Assembly: GCF_014483895.1 (NCBI RefSeq)
Contig: NZ_CP059987.1
Location: 2,108,001-2,172,000, forward strand
Source of the DNA: Protaetiibacter sp. SSC-01
Lineage (GTDB): Bacteria; Actinomycetota; Actinomycetes; Actinomycetales; Microbacteriaceae
Length of the DNA: 64,000 bases
Direction: 5' to 3'
The notes under the pieces are model-generated. The model was not told the DNA's origin, ran no database searches, and worked only from the letters and a program-made list of their open reading frames with translations. Below, piece after piece: positions 1-9,588 of the stretch. The stretch's first letter is position 1. Each line of letters opens with the position of its first letter. Made by a program: the position numbers and the translations under genes.

Positions 1-1
1 C

Positions 2-2347
2 GTCGACGACCGCCCGGAGTCGCCCCTGGTGCCGTGGGTCGTCGCGGCGGGGGCCGCAGCCGTCGTGGGCGTGGCGCTCGGCATCGCGCAGAACCGGTCG
101 CCCGCCGACTGGGTGCCGCTCATCGTCTTCGTCGCGGCCCTGCTCGCTGTCGCCGGGCTGTCGTGGCTCATCCGGGTGATGCGTGCACGGGGCGGCGCGC
201 GACCCACGCCGCCCCTGCGACCGCCCGACACCCACGACGACGCCGTCGCGGCGCGCCACGCGGGCGACGTGCTCATCATCGGGTGGGTCGCGCTCGCGGG
301 TCTCGGGCCGTTGAAGGCCTTCATCGCACCGATCGTGCTCGGCGCGACGGGCGGCTTCGACGACTCGCGCTTCGCCGGCACGACGGGCTGGACGATCGCG
401 CTCGCCGCGGCGTTCCTCGTGCTCGCCGTGGTGGGCGCCGTCGCCTTCCGGCGCTGGGCGGCGGGCGACCCGCCCGCGGCGAGCGCGGCATCCGCGTCGA
501 CCGCGATCGGCGCGACGCTCGAGGCCGCCGTGCAGTCGGGCGAGGTGACGGCGCGCCAGCAGCGGCTGCTCGACCGGCTCGGCCTCGTCGTGCTCGGCAT
601 CTCGGCGATCGTCGTGCTCGCGTTCCTGCTCGCACCCATGGCGATCTCGGCCGTCGTCGGCGCCGCGGCCGTGCTCGTGCTGCTCGCGGGCGCGTGGACG
701 GGCGTGCTCGGCTGGCTCACCCTCGCGCTCGGGCGACGACGCCCGCTCGAGGTGTTCCAGGTGCTGCGGCTGCGGTCGGCGCCCGTCGTGACGCTCCTCA
801 TCGTGCTGCCGCTCGTCGCCTCGACGGTGCAGAGCTCGCCGAGCCTGCACGCCATCCGGTTCGAGGCGGACGGCGGGCTGCCCGCGCGGCCGAGCCTCGC
901 ATCCGCCTACGCGACCTGGTACGCGGGCGACAGCTGCGCGACCGAGGTGGCGGGGGTGCGGGTGAAGCCGCTCGTGCTCGTCGCGGCGGAGGGCGGCGGC
1001 ATCCGCGCGGCCACGTGGACGGTCGACGTGCTGCGGGAGCTTCCCGCCGCCGGCACGTGCGCCGCGAGCGCGGTCTTCGCCTCCACGGGCGCGAGCGGTG
1101 GCAGCGTCGGGCTCGCATCGTTCCGCACCGAGGGCAACGCGCGCGGTGGCGGTGCCGCCCAGTCGACGATCGACTTCTCGGCCGACCACGCGCTCTCGGC
1201 CGACATCGCTGGGCTGCTCGCGGGCGACCTCGTCGGGTCGGTCGCCGGCATCCGCGTTCCGAGCTCCGGGATGCCGCACGCCGACGGATGGGAGTGGCGC
1301 GACCGCACCGCGATGCAGGAGCTCACGTGGGAGAGCCAGGCGCCGCAGTTCGCGAGGCCCTTCGATGCGGAGCCCGTCGAGCCCACCGGCTACCTCGTGC
1401 TCGGCTCGACCGACGCCGTGTCGCTGTGCAAGGTGCTCGTGAGCCAGCTCGACCTGAGCGACGGCGGCTGGGCGGCGATGGATGCGCAGACGGATGCGCA
1501 GCCGGGTACGCAGCCGGGCGCCGCGAGCGCCGCCTCGCCCGACTGCGCGGCCCGCACCGCCGAGTTCGCGAGCACGATCGACCTCGTCGACTACCTGGGC
1601 GAGTGCCACGACGGCCTCACGTGGGCGACCGCCGCGGAGCTCTCGGCACGCTTCCCGTTCGTGAGCCCCGGCGGACGCGTGTCGCCCGCGACCCTGCCGG
1701 AGGGATGTCGCGACGTCGCCGACCTCCAGCTCGTCGACGGCGGCTCGACCGACAACAGCGCCGTCGGCACCTGGGTCGACGTGGCGCCCGCGCTTACGGC
1801 GCTCATCCGCGCGACGAACGCGGACGCCAACGGGGGCTCCCGCCCCTACGTCGTGCCCGTGCTGCTGTTCGCGACGAACGAGCCCGGCAGCGACGTCATC
1901 GTCGCGCCCGACGGATCGCGGCCCGAGGCGCTCGTGCCGCTCGCGGCGATCTTCGGCGCGAAGGGGCCGCAGCTCTCCCCCTCGGCGTGGCTGCGGCGCG
2001 CATCCGACGCCTATCGCGAGGTGTGCCCGCCCGCGGCCGACGCGTGCGAGGACGCCGTCGAGGTCATGCGGCAGGGGCTGCCCGGCGGTGTCGTCGTCGC
2101 GTCGCCGTCGACGGGCCCCGCGATCTCGGTGCCCCTCGGCTGGAGCCTCTCCGCGTTCAGCCGCAGCCGGCTGCGCTTCGAGGCCGAGGGGCAGGCGCTG
2201 TGCGGCCGCGACCCCGCGCAGGTGCACCCGGATGACGTGGTCGCGCACGCGGGCGACCCCTGTCGTGCGAGCGGTGAGTGGGGCATGCTCGGCGACCTGC
2301 TCGACCGCTTCGACGACGCGGTGGCGGCGGCGGTTCCCGCCGGGTGA
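2..2347 (+). CDS. Membrane protein with patatin-like hydrolase domain (5' partial)
   Basis: The reading frame is open to the left edge, so the true start is probably outside the window; the first in-frame GTG is at 29, and residue numbers below count from it. The N-terminal ~270 residues hold about six hydrophobic segments (near 5-20, 30-48, 80-105, 120-140, 185-230, 252-268). The C-terminal ~500 residues look like a patatin-type serine hydrolase: an oxyanion-loop-like GGGIRA (322-327), a nucleophile elbow GASGG with Ser356, and DGG at 570-572 for the catalytic Asp. Patatin-like enzymes use a Ser-Asp dyad to cleave acyl esters. A membrane-anchored lipase/phospholipase is therefore inferred; the substrate is unknown. 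It could also be a catalytically inactive relative. It converges on hutI across a repeat-filled gap. Confidence 0.55.
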   Translation, partial: VDDRPESPLVPWVVAAGAAAVVGVALGIAQNRSPADWVPLIVFVAALLAVAGLSWLIRVMRARGGARPTPPLRPPDTHDDAVAARHAGDVLIIGWVALAGLGPLKAFIAPIVLGATGGFDDSRFAGTTGWTIALAAAFLVLAVVGAVAFRRWAAGDPPAASAASASTAIGATLEAAVQSGEVTARQQRLLDRLGLVVLGISAIVVLAFLLAPMAISAVVGAAAVLVLLAGAWTGVLGWLTLALGRRRPLEVFQVLRLRSAPVVTLLIVLPLVASTVQSSPSLHAIRFEADGGLPARPSLASAYATWYAGDSCATEVAGVRVKPLVLVAAEGGGIRAATWTVDVLRELPAAGTCAASAVFASTGASGGSVGLASFRTEGNARGGGAAQSTIDFSADHALSADIAGLLAGDLVGSVAGIRVPSSGMPHADGWEWRDRTAMQELTWESQAPQFARPFDAEPVEPTGYLVLGSTDAVSLCKVLVSQLDLSDGGWAAMDAQTDAQPGTQPGAASAASPDCAARTAEFASTIDLVDYLGECHDGLTWATAAELSARFPFVSPGGRVSPATLPEGCRDVADLQLVDGGSTDNSAVGTWVDVAPALTALIRATNADANGGSRPYVVPVLLFATNEPGSDVIVAPDGSRPEALVPLAAIFGAKGPQLSPSAWLRRASDAYREVCPPAADACEDAVEVMRQGLPGGVVVASPSTGPAISVPLGWSLSAFSRSRLRFEAEGQALCGRDPAQVHPDDVVAHAGDPCRASGEWGMLGDLLDRFDDAVAAAVPAG

Positions 2348-2399
2348 GTAGCGCCGCGCGAGTCAACCCGCGGATGACCTCGCGCCGTCGCCCCTCTCC

Positions 2400-2986
2400 G
2401 TTGGTTGAGTAGCGCCGCGCCGCGCGACGCGCGGCACGGCGCGTATCGAAACCCTCGCACCCGCGTATCAACAGCGGGCCAAGAATGCGACCCCTCCGCA
2501 CGTCATCCGCCCCTCGAGTTTCGATACGCCGTGCGTCGCGCCCCCGGCGCGGCGCGCGGCACTCAACCAGCGGTGAACACGCGCGATCGCCTATCGAAAC
2601 CCCGCGTCCGGCGACGTGCCCCCCTCCCGTTGGTTGAGTAGCGCCGCGCGCGCAGCGCACGACGCGTATCGAAACCCTCGCACCCGCGTATCAACAGCGG
2701 GCCATGGACGCGATCCCTCCGCACGTGATTCGGCGCGGCGCGCGGCACTCAACCAGCGGTGAACTCGCGCGATCGCCTATCGAAACCCCGCGTCGGGCGA
2801 CGTGCCCCCCTCCCGTTGGTTGAGTAGCGCCGCGCGCGAAGCGCACGACGCGTATCGAAACCCTCGCACCCGCGTATCAACAGCGGGTCCAAGGATGCGA
2901 TCCCTCCGCACGTCATCCCCCGTCGGGTTTCGATACGCCGTCCGTCGCGCCCTCCGCGCACGGCGCGCGGCACTCAATCAGCGGTG
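2400..2986. repeat. Three tandem copies of a long intergenic repeat
   Basis: Copies begin at 2400, 2629 and 2815, each with GTTGGTTGAGTAGCGCCGCG, and run about 229, 186 and 172 bp. Each holds one GGTTGAGTAGC...GTATCGAAACC half and most hold an inverted GGTTTCGATACGC...GGCACTCAACCAGC half, joined by CTCGCACCCGCGTATCAACA and CCTCCGCACGT blocks. The cluster fills most of the gene-free stretch 2348-3096 between two convergent genes. Small open frames inside it merely translate the repeat. A further partial copy lies at 23660-23780. Confidence 0.85.
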
Positions 2987-3096
2987 AGGCGGGCGCGCCC
3001 GCAACGGCCGCGCAGCGGCCGCGTCGGCGAAGCCGACCGAGAACGGAGTCGGCGAAGCCGGGCCCTTCCCGCCGAGCTCCCCGCAGAAGCCCACCG

Positions 3097-4245
3097 CTAC
3101 CCGGCCACCACACCCCCACCCCACACCCGTCGCACGAGCGGAACGCCGGGACGGTACGCGAGGTGCACATGGCTCGGGGCGTCGAGCTCCACGAGGTCGG
3201 CGCGCGCTCCCACCGCCACCCTGCCGACGTCGGAACGGCGCAGCGCCGCAGCACCGCCCGCGGTCGCGGCGTGCACGGCCTCGTACGGCGTCATCCCCAT
3301 CTCCCGCACCGCGAGCGCGATGCAGAACGGCAGCGAGGTCGTGTAGCTCGAGCCGGGGTTGCAGTCGCTCGCGAGCGCGACCGTGACGCCCGCGTCGAGG
3401 AGGCGGCGCGCATCCGGCCACGGCTGGCGCGTCGAGAACTCGGCGCCCGGCAGCAGCGTGGCGACCGTGCCGCTCGCCGCGAGCGCCTCGACGTCGTCGT
3501 CGCACAAGAACGTGCAGTGGTCGACGCTCGCGGCGTCGAGCTCGACGGCGAGGTGCACGGCATCCGACGGTCCGAGCTGGGCGGCGTGCAGCCTTACGCC
3601 GAGGCCGCGCGCGGCGCCCGCCCGCAGGATGCGCTCGGTCTCGTCGAGCGTGAACGCTCCCGTCTCGCAGAACACGTCGATCCACCGCGCGTAAGGCGCG
3701 CACGCCTCGAGCATGTCCCCCGCGACGAGCTCGACGTAGGCGTCGCGCTCGACCCCCTCGGGCACGACGTGCGCCCCGAGGAACGTCACCTCCGAGGTCA
3801 GCTCGCGCGCGACGCGCACCGAGCGCAGCTCGTCGTCGACACTCAACCCGTACCCGCTCTTGACCTCGATCGTCGTCGTGCCCTGCCGTCGTGCCTCGGC
3901 GACGAGCCGCCGCCCGTGCTCGATCAGCTCGGCATCCGTCGCGGTCCGCGTCGCGGCGACGGTGCGACGGATGCCGCCCGCCGTGTACGCGCGCCCCGCC
4001 ATGCGCGCCTCGAACTCGTCGCCGCGGTCGCCCGCGAACACGAGGTGCGTGTGCGAGTCGACGAAGCCGGGGATCACGGCGCGCCCCTCGACGTCGACGC
4101 GCTCGTCGGCATCCGGCGCCGCGGCCGCCTCGCCGACCCACGCGATGTGCTCGCCGTCGATCACGACGGCCGCGTCGCGCACGATCGGGCGCTCGGCGTC
4201 GTTCGCCACGAGCTCGCCGATGCCGGTGAGCAGCACGGTCGTCAT
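3097..4245 (-). CDS. hutI: Imidazolonepropionase HutI
   Basis: Hydrolyses 4-imidazolone-5-propanoate to N-formimidoyl-L-glutamate, the third step of histidine degradation, in the cytoplasm. The 382-residue product has normal family length and the amidohydrolase features: metal-binding [12 protein letters not shown] with His65 and His67, a conserved KSGYGL segment, a GAHVVPEGV block, and a late ASDCNPGS carrying the metal-binding Asp. I chose the ATG at 4245 because it gives the standard N-terminus and overlaps the hutG stop by 4 nt (ATGA), as in a translationally coupled operon. It is the last gene of hutH-hutU-hutG-hutI and ends at the repeat-filled convergent gap. Identification is secure from both sequence and context. 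Confidence 0.95.
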   Translation of the reverse strand: MTTVLLTGIGELVANDAERPIVRDAAVVIDGEHIAWVGEAAAAPDADERVDVEGRAVIPGFVDSHTHLVFAGDRGDEFEARMAGRAYTAGGIRRTVAATRTATDAELIEHGRRLVAEARRQGTTTIEVKSGYGLSVDDELRSVRVARELTSEVTFLGAHVVPEGVERDAYVELVAGDMLEACAPYARWIDVFCETGAFTLDETERILRAGAARGLGVRLHAAQLGPSDAVHLAVELDAASVDHCTFLCDDDVEALAASGTVATLLPGAEFSTRQPWPDARRLLDAGVTVALASDCNPGSSYTTSLPFCIALAVREMGMTPYEAVHAATAGGAAALRRSDVGRVAVGARADLVELDAPSHVHLAYRPGVPLVRRVWGGGVVAG

Positions 4246-5075
4246 CGCGTCTCGAACCCCCGGATCGCCTCGAGCACGCACAGCGCCACGAGTCGCACGG
4301 TACGCCCATCGGGGGCGTCGAGCGAGGCGTCGACCTCCGTGAGATCGATCGACACGACCGACGGATGCGCCCCCGCGGCCCGCGCGGCGTGCCGCAGCTC
4401 GAGCGCCGAGAACCCGCCGGGGAGCGACGCGGGGCAGGCCGGAGCGACCGAGCGGTCGCACGCGTCGACGTCGAGGTCGACGTGCACGCGCGAGCCGCCC
4501 ACGCGGTGCAGCGCCCGGCTCATGGCGTCGGCGAGCGGCACCCGCGTGAGCTCGTCGCGCGTCACGACCGCGATGCCCGCCTCCGCGGCGCGCACCCGGT
4601 AGGCGTCGGAGTTGGCGAGCGGCTCGATGCCGAGCTGCGCCATCCGCTCGCCCGGGATGCCGGCCTCGAGCAGCTGCCGCACGGGCGAGCCGTTGGAGAC
4701 GCCGTCGCGCAGGTCGTGGTGCGCGTCGACCGTGACGAGCGTGTCGGCGCGGCGGCCGAGGGCGACGGGCACGGTGGCGGCGTTGTCGCCGCCGACGGCG
4801 ATGACGAGCGAGGCGTCGAGGGCCGCGATCGCCTCGGCCGCCTGCGCGGGCGAGGCGTCCGGGTCGACGAGGTCGCCCGCATCCGCGACCACGAGGTCCG
4901 TCTCAAGGGAGTAACGCTGCAGCGCTTCCCGCACGGCTGCGGGCGTGAGGTGCGCCGAGCCGGGCGTGATCGAGGTGCGCCACGTCGGCACGCCGACGAG
5001 CACGACATCCGCGTGGCCCGTGGGCGCGGGCCAGCGCCCGGCGCGCGGCCAGAGCGGGTCGTCGTAGAGCGCCAT
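4242..5075 (-). CDS. hutG: Formimidoylglutamase-type arginase-family hydrolase (HutG)
   Basis: A 277-residue ureohydrolase (arginase/agmatinase fold), expected to hydrolyse N-formimidoyl-L-glutamate to glutamate and formamide, the last step of the pathway. Metal motifs are DAHHD (117-121) and DLDVDACD (200-207). The first motif, normally GGDH or GGGH with a manganese-binding His, reads GGDN (95-98), so one canonical ligand is replaced by Asn. This may be a lineage variant; its effect on activity is not known from sequence. The ATG shares one base with the hutU stop (TGATG) and the gene overlaps hutI by 4 nt, so it belongs to the hut operon. Arginase or agmatinase activity is possible by fold but unlikely by context. 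Confidence 0.85.
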   Translation of the reverse strand: MALYDDPLWPRAGRWPAPTGHADVVLVGVPTWRTSITPGSAHLTPAAVREALQRYSLETDLVVADAGDLVDPDASPAQAAEAIAALDASLVIAVGGDNAATVPVALGRRADTLVTVDAHHDLRDGVSNGSPVRQLLEAGIPGERMAQLGIEPLANSDAYRVRAAEAGIAVVTRDELTRVPLADAMSRALHRVGGSRVHVDLDVDACDRSVAPACPASLPGGFSALELRHAARAAGAHPSVVSIDLTEVDASLDAPDGRTVRLVALCVLEAIRGFETR

Positions 5076-6727
5076 CACTCCCCCATCGGCACGCGCACGC
5101 CGAGCCGCGCGGCCGTCGCCTCGGCCTCCGGATACCCCGCGTCGACGTGCCGCAGCACGCCCATGCCGGGGTCGTTGCGCAGCACGCGCGCGATCTTCTC
5201 TCCCGCGAGCGCCGTGCCGTCGGCCACCGTCACCTGCCCCGCGTGGATCGAACGCCCGATGCCGACACCGCCGCCGTGGTGGATCGACACCCACGACGCC
5301 CCGGATGCCGTGTTGACGAGCGCGTTGAGCAGCGGCCAGTCGGCGATCGCGTCCGACCCGTCGAGCATGGCCTCCGTCTCGCGGTAGGGGCTCGCGACCG
5401 AGCCCGCGTCGAGGTGATCGCGGCCGATCGCGAGCGGGGCCGAGAGCTCGCCCGAGGCGACCATGTCGTTGAAGCGCAGCCCCGCGACATCCCGCTCGCC
5501 GTAGCCGAGCCAGCAGATGCGGGCGGGCAGCCCCTGGAAATGCACGCGCTCCCCCGCGAGCCGGATCCAGCGCGCGAGCGACTCGTTCTCGGGGAAGAGC
5601 TCGAGCACGGCGCGATCGGTCTTCGCGATGTCGGCGGAGTCGCCCGAGAGGGCTGCCCAGCGGAACGGACCCTTGCCCTCGGCGAAGAGCGGGCGGATGT
5701 AGGCGGGCACGAACCCGGGGAAGGCGAACGCGTCGGCGAACCCCGCCGCGAGCGCCTCGGTGCGGATGTTGTTGCCGTAGTCGAACACCTCGGCCCCGGC
5801 GCGCTGGAAGCCCACCATGGCCTCGACGTGCACGGCCATCGACTCGCGGGCCCGCTGGGCGAAGCCGGGATCCTTCCGCGCCTCGGCCCAGTCGTCGAAA
5901 TCGACGCCGAGCGGCAGGTACGCGAGCGGGTCGTGCGCGCTCGTCTGGTCGGTCACGATGTCGATCTCGGCGCCCATCGCGAGCAGGCGCGGCACGATAT
6001 CGGCGGCGTTGCCGAGCAGGCCGATGGAGAGCGGATGCCGTGAGTCGCGAGCCGCGTAGGCCCGCTCGAGCGCGTCGTCGACATCCGCCGCCTCGGCGTC
6101 GAGGTAGCCGTGCTCGATGCGACGACGGATGCGCGAGGGGTCGACGTCGACGCAGATCGCGACCCCGCCGTTCATCGTGACGGCGAGCGGCTGCGCGCCG
6201 CCCATGCCGCCGAGGCCCGCCGTGAGGGTGATCGTGCCCGCGAGGCTGCCGGAGAACCGCTTCGCCGCGACCGCCGCGAACGTCTCGTACGTGCCCTGCA
6301 GGATGCCCTGCGTACCGATGTAGATCCACGAGCCCGCCGTCATCTGCCCGTACATCGTGAGGCCGAGGGCCTCGAGGCGACGGAACTCGTCCCAGTTGGC
6401 CCAGTCGCCCACGAGGTTGGAGTTCGCGAGCAGCACGCGCGGCGCCCACTCGTGCGTCTGCAGCACGCCGACGGGCTTGCCGGACTGCACGAGCAGCGTC
6501 TCGTCGCCCTTCAGGGTCTCGAGCGTGCGCACGATCGCGTGGAAGCTCGCCCAGTCGCGCGCGGCCTTGCCGGTGCCGCCGTAGACCACGAGCTGCTCGG
6601 GGTGCTCGGCGACCTCGGGGTCGAGGTTGTTCTGCAGCATCCGCAGGGCGGCCTCCTGCGGCCAGCCGAGGGTGTGCAGCTCGCTGCCGCGGGGGGCGCG
6701 GATGGTCGGGGCCTGGGTCGTGGTCAT
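5075..6727 (-). CDS. hutU: Urocanate hydratase HutU
   Basis: Converts urocanate to 4-imidazolone-5-propanoate using tightly bound NAD+. The product is 550 residues, normal for urocanases. Typical blocks are visible: an N-terminal [10 protein letters not shown], a glycine-rich [12 protein letters not shown] in the NAD-binding core, and [11 protein letters not shown] containing the conserved Cys, followed by GRDHLD and the C-terminal [11 protein letters not shown] block. The ATG at 6727 is favoured because it overlaps the hutH stop by 4 nt (ATGA) and removes a 47-residue Arg-rich extension that would lie inside hutH. It is the second gene of the operon. Confidence 0.96.
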   Translation of the reverse strand: MTTTQAPTIRAPRGSELHTLGWPQEAALRMLQNNLDPEVAEHPEQLVVYGGTGKAARDWASFHAIVRTLETLKGDETLLVQSGKPVGVLQTHEWAPRVLLANSNLVGDWANWDEFRRLEALGLTMYGQMTAGSWIYIGTQGILQGTYETFAAVAAKRFSGSLAGTITLTAGLGGMGGAQPLAVTMNGGVAICVDVDPSRIRRRIEHGYLDAEAADVDDALERAYAARDSRHPLSIGLLGNAADIVPRLLAMGAEIDIVTDQTSAHDPLAYLPLGVDFDDWAEARKDPGFAQRARESMAVHVEAMVGFQRAGAEVFDYGNNIRTEALAAGFADAFAFPGFVPAYIRPLFAEGKGPFRWAALSGDSADIAKTDRAVLELFPENESLARWIRLAGERVHFQGLPARICWLGYGERDVAGLRFNDMVASGELSAPLAIGRDHLDAGSVASPYRETEAMLDGSDAIADWPLLNALVNTASGASWVSIHHGGGVGIGRSIHAGQVTVADGTALAGEKIARVLRNDPGMGVLRHVDAGYPEAEATAARLGVRVPMGE

Positions 6728-8244
6728 GCGTCGAGTCCCTTCACGAGGTCTCCCGCGGCGACGAGGTCGACCGCCGCGGCGATGTCGGGGGCGAGGAAGC
6801 GGTCGGGGCCGGCACCCGGCACGCGCTCGCGCAGCGCGGCGATGACCCGCGCGGTGGCGGGGGCGCATCCCTCCCCGCGCAGCTCGATGCCGCGCGCGGC
6901 CGTGAGCACCTCGATCGCGAGCACGCGCCCGAGCCCGTCGAGCGAGCGGCGCAGCTTGCGCGCGGCGCTCCAGCCCATCGACACGTGGTCCTCTTGCATC
7001 GCGCTCGTCGGGATCGAGTCGACGGATGCCGGGGCGGCGAGCCGCTTGAGCTCGCTCACGATGCCCGCCTGCGTGTACTGCGCGATCATGTGGCCCGAGT
7101 CGACGCCGGGGTCGTCGGCGAGGAACGGCGGGAGGCCGTGGTTGCGCGAGCGGTCGAGGAAGCGGTCGGTACGGCGCTCGCTCATCGAGGCGACGTCGGC
7201 CACGGCGATCGCGAGGAAGTCGAGCACATAGCCGAGCGGGGCGCCGTGGAAGTTGCCGTTCGACTCGATGCGGCCGTCGAGCGTCACGACGGGGTTGTCA
7301 ATCGCGCTCGCGAGCTCGACCTCGGCGACGCGGCGCGCGTGGGCCGCGGTGTCGCGCGCGGCCCCGTGCACCTGCGGCGCGCAGCGCAGCGAGTAGGCGT
7401 CCTGCACACGCGTGAAGCCGTTCGTGCGGTGCGCGGCCACGACGGGCGAGCCCGCGAGCACCTCGCGCATGACGCGAGCGGATGCCGCCTGGCCCGGGTG
7501 CGGACGCAGCGCCTGCAGGTCCTCGGCGAACACGGCATCCGTGCCCGCGAGGCCCTCGATGCTCATCGCGGCGGCGAGGTCGGCGGTCGTGAGCAGGCGC
7601 TCGAGGTCGTGGAGGGCGAGGCACAGCATGCCGAGCATGCCGTCGGTGCCGTTGATGAGCGCGAGGCCCTCCTTCTCGTGCAGCTCGAGCGGCTCGATGC
7701 CGGCCGCGGCGAGGGCGGCGGACGCGTCGAGCAGCTCGCCGTCGACGCGCACGGGGCCCTCGCCGATCGCCGCGAGCGCGATGTGCGCGAGCGGGGCGAG
7801 GTCGCCGGAGCAGCCGAGCGATCCGTACTCGCCGACGACGGGCGTGATGCCCGCGTCGAGCATCGCGGCGTAGACGCGCGCGACCTCCGGCCGTGCTCCC
7901 GTGCGGCCCGTCGCGAGCGTCGCGAGGCGCAGCAGCATCGTCGCGCGCACGACCTCGCGCTCGACCTCGGGGCCCGAGCTCGCGGCGTGCGAGCGCACGA
8001 GCGAGCGCTGCAGCTGCACGCGGCGCTCACGCGGGATCGACTGCGTGGCGAGGGCGCCGAAGCCCGTCGAGATGCCGTAGTGCGGGCGCGCGTCGGCCGC
8101 GAGCTCGTCGACGATCGCGCGGGATGCGGCCATCGCCTCGAGCGCCTCCGGCGCGAGCTCGACGCGCGCGTCGTGGCGCGCGACAGCGACGACCTGCTCG
8201 ACCGTGAGGGGCGCGGCCCCCAGCAGCACGGACTCCTTCGTCAT
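6724..8244 (-). CDS. hutH: Histidine ammonia-lyase HutH
   Basis: Deaminates L-histidine to trans-urocanate and ammonia, the entry step of the pathway. The 506-residue product is normal length. The MIO prosthetic group arises by cyclisation of a tripeptide that is Ala-Ser-Gly in most characterised enzymes; here it is Cys145-Ser146-Gly147 in [15 protein letters not shown] recall the same Cys variant in other actinobacterial enzymes. The active-site Tyr lies in HYGISTGFG (Tyr56), and [14 protein letters not shown] and [11 protein letters not shown] are also typical. It is the first gene of the hut operon, divergent from an IclR-type regulator with an 85-bp intergenic region that contains a perfect inverted repeat. 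Confidence 0.95.
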   Translation of the reverse strand: MTKESVLLGAAPLTVEQVVAVARHDARVELAPEALEAMAASRAIVDELAADARPHYGISTGFGALATQSIPRERRVQLQRSLVRSHAASSGPEVEREVVRATMLLRLATLATGRTGARPEVARVYAAMLDAGITPVVGEYGSLGCSGDLAPLAHIALAAIGEGPVRVDGELLDASAALAAAGIEPLELHEKEGLALINGTDGMLGMLCLALHDLERLLTTADLAAAMSIEGLAGTDAVFAEDLQALRPHPGQAASARVMREVLAGSPVVAAHRTNGFTRVQDAYSLRCAPQVHGAARDTAAHARRVAEVELASAIDNPVVTLDGRIESNGNFHGAPLGYVLDFLAIAVADVASMSERRTDRFLDRSRNHGLPPFLADDPGVDSGHMIAQYTQAGIVSELKRLAAPASVDSIPTSAMQEDHVSMGWSAARKLRRSLDGLGRVLAIEVLTAARGIELRGEGCAPATARVIAALRERVPGAGPDRFLAPDIAAAVDLVAAGDLVKGLDA

Positions 8245-8292
8245 GGCGCTATTCCACCGATCGCGTGCGGCGCTCGGGAGGGGCTTCGGCGC

Positions 8293-8314
8293 TAATCTGT
8301 CTGAGATTTCAGAC
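8293..8314 (+). promoter_or_regulatory. iclR -10 box and probable IclR operator
   Basis: TAATCT (8293-8298) is a good -10 box for the rightward regulator gene. Directly after it lies the perfect inverted repeat GTCTGA-gatt-TCAGAC (8299-8314), placed at the expected transcription start and upstream of AGGTGA and the ATG at 8330. The same site is 55-70 nt upstream of hutH on the other strand, so one bound protein could repress its own gene and the hut operon. That IclR binds here is inference. Confidence 0.6.
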
Positions 8315-8329
8315 GATCGGAGGTGACGG

Positions 8330-9097
8330 ATGCCGACGATCCCCGCCGCCCGCAACGCGCTCGGCATCCTGCGCTACCTCGGCGAGCGCGCCGCCCCCGC
8401 GCGGGCCTCGAGCATCGCGCGCGACCTCGCCCTCCCCCGCTCGTCGGTGTATCAGCTGCTGCGCGTTCTCATGGACGAGGGGTTCGTCATCCACTACCCC
8501 GAGCACCGCACCTACGGGCCGAGCACGCTCATGGCCGAGCTCGGCGCGGCACCCCGCCGCTCGGCCCAGCTCGCGCGGCTCGCGGCGCCGCTGCTCGAGC
8601 GTCTCGTGCCGCGCGCACCCCTGCCCGTCGTCGCGCACCTCGCTCTGCTGAGCGGCGCCGACGTCATCTACCTCGCGCGCGTACAGGGCTTCCGCGCGCC
8701 CACGACCGTCACCAACACGGGCGTGCGGCTGCCCGCCCACCTCACGGCGACCGGGCGCTCCCTGCTCGCGGCGCTGCCACCCGGGCAGGTGCGCGCGCTC
8801 TACCCCGACCGCGGCAGCCTCATCCGGCGCAACCAGCGCGGGCCGCGCACCCTCGCGCAGCTCGAGGGCATCCTCGCCGAGACACGCGAGCGGGGCTGGG
8901 CGCGCGAGGACGGCGAGATCACGGAGGACTACGCGTCCGCCGGTGCGACGGCGCTCGACACGACGGGCTACCCCGCGGCGGCCATCGGGCTCACGTTCCG
9001 CAGCACCGCCGCGAGCGCTTCGCACTGGGACGCGCTCGGGGATGCCGTGGTCACGACCGCGCGCGAGGTCACGGCGCGTCTCGCGGGCCGGCACTGA
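8330..9097 (+). CDS. IclR-family transcriptional regulator, probable hut regulator
   Basis: A 255-residue protein with an N-terminal winged helix-turn-helix (about residues 5-65, including ASSIARDLALPRSSVYQLLR) and a C-terminal IclR effector domain (about 80-252). ARVQGFRAP, LPAHLTATGRSLLAALPP and the late GYPAAAIGLTF are typical effector-domain segments. Such proteins bind DNA as dimers or tetramers and respond to small carboxylic or aromatic ligands. Divergent placement from hutH with a shared inverted repeat suggests that it controls histidine degradation, probably with urocanate or a related intermediate as effector, by analogy with other hut systems; the ligand cannot be read from sequence. 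A Shine-Dalgarno-like GGAGGTGA precedes the ATG. Confidence 0.85.
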   Translation: MPTIPAARNALGILRYLGERAAPARASSIARDLALPRSSVYQLLRVLMDEGFVIHYPEHRTYGPSTLMAELGAAPRRSAQLARLAAPLLERLVPRAPLPVVAHLALLSGADVIYLARVQGFRAPTTVTNTGVRLPAHLTATGRSLLAALPPGQVRALYPDRGSLIRRNQRGPRTLAQLEGILAETRERGWAREDGEITEDYASAGATALDTTGYPAAAIGLTFRSTAASASHWDALGDAVVTTAREVTARLAGRH

Positions 9098-9215
9098 GCC
9101 CGGCACGCACACCGGCATCCGGGCCACCACCGACCCGCAGACGCGACGAGCGCGGGCGACGCGATAGCATCGCGGCATCCGCCTCCGGGCACCGGCACCA
9201 TACGGAAGGGCTGTC

Positions 9216-9575
9216 GTGGGTTCCCTCATCTACGGCGTCTCGGGCATCGAGATCTCGTTCGACGATCGCGTGCTCGCTCATCTCGAGCTCGTCATCAACG
9301 CGAAGCTGAGGCGGCGTGAGTCGTTCATGCTCAGCTGGCGCGACTCCCCCGGCGTCGGCGACGGACGCAGCTCCATCTGGCTCGACACCGCCATCCCGCT
9401 GTACTTCCGCTACTCGGGCAGCCGCGTCCCGCTCATCGACAAGGACTGGCTCGAGGAGCTCGTGATCCAGGCGGGGTCGACGCGCGGGCTCGTGCTCGGC
9501 GAGGAGCCCGGCAGCGACCGGCAGGTCAAGGCGAGCGACAACTCCGTCAAACGCAAGGACCACCCCGCGCGCTGA
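9216..9575 (+). CDS. DUF7882-like small protein, copy 1
   Basis: A 119-residue protein starting at GTG after GGAAGG. I recognise it as a Microbacteriaceae family I recall as DUF7882; members are sometimes labelled 'ATP-dependent DNA ligase' in databases, although nothing in the sequence supports a ligase (no KxDG nucleotidyltransferase motif). Key blocks are DDRVLAHLELV, KLRRRESFMLSW, GDGRSSIWLDTAIPLYFRY and DKDWLEELV. No signal peptide or membrane segment is visible. A TAGCAT box centred in a CGCGAT-AGC-ATCGCG palindrome lies near 9160-9175. A second copy is encoded at 9970-10305 on the opposite strand. Function is unknown. Confidence 0.8.
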   Translation: MGSLIYGVSGIEISFDDRVLAHLELVINAKLRRRESFMLSWRDSPGVGDGRSSIWLDTAIPLYFRYSGSRVPLIDKDWLEELVIQAGSTRGLVLGEEPGSDRQVKASDNSVKRKDHPAR

Positions 9576-9588
9576 CGCGGCTGAGGGC

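Noticed and set aside
2405-2987. Several 60-80 residue frames on both strands, some repeated (translations containing TRVSTAG or RVRGFRYA)
   Set aside because: They are translations of the tandem repeat in different frames, with no ribosome-binding sites and no homology I recognise.
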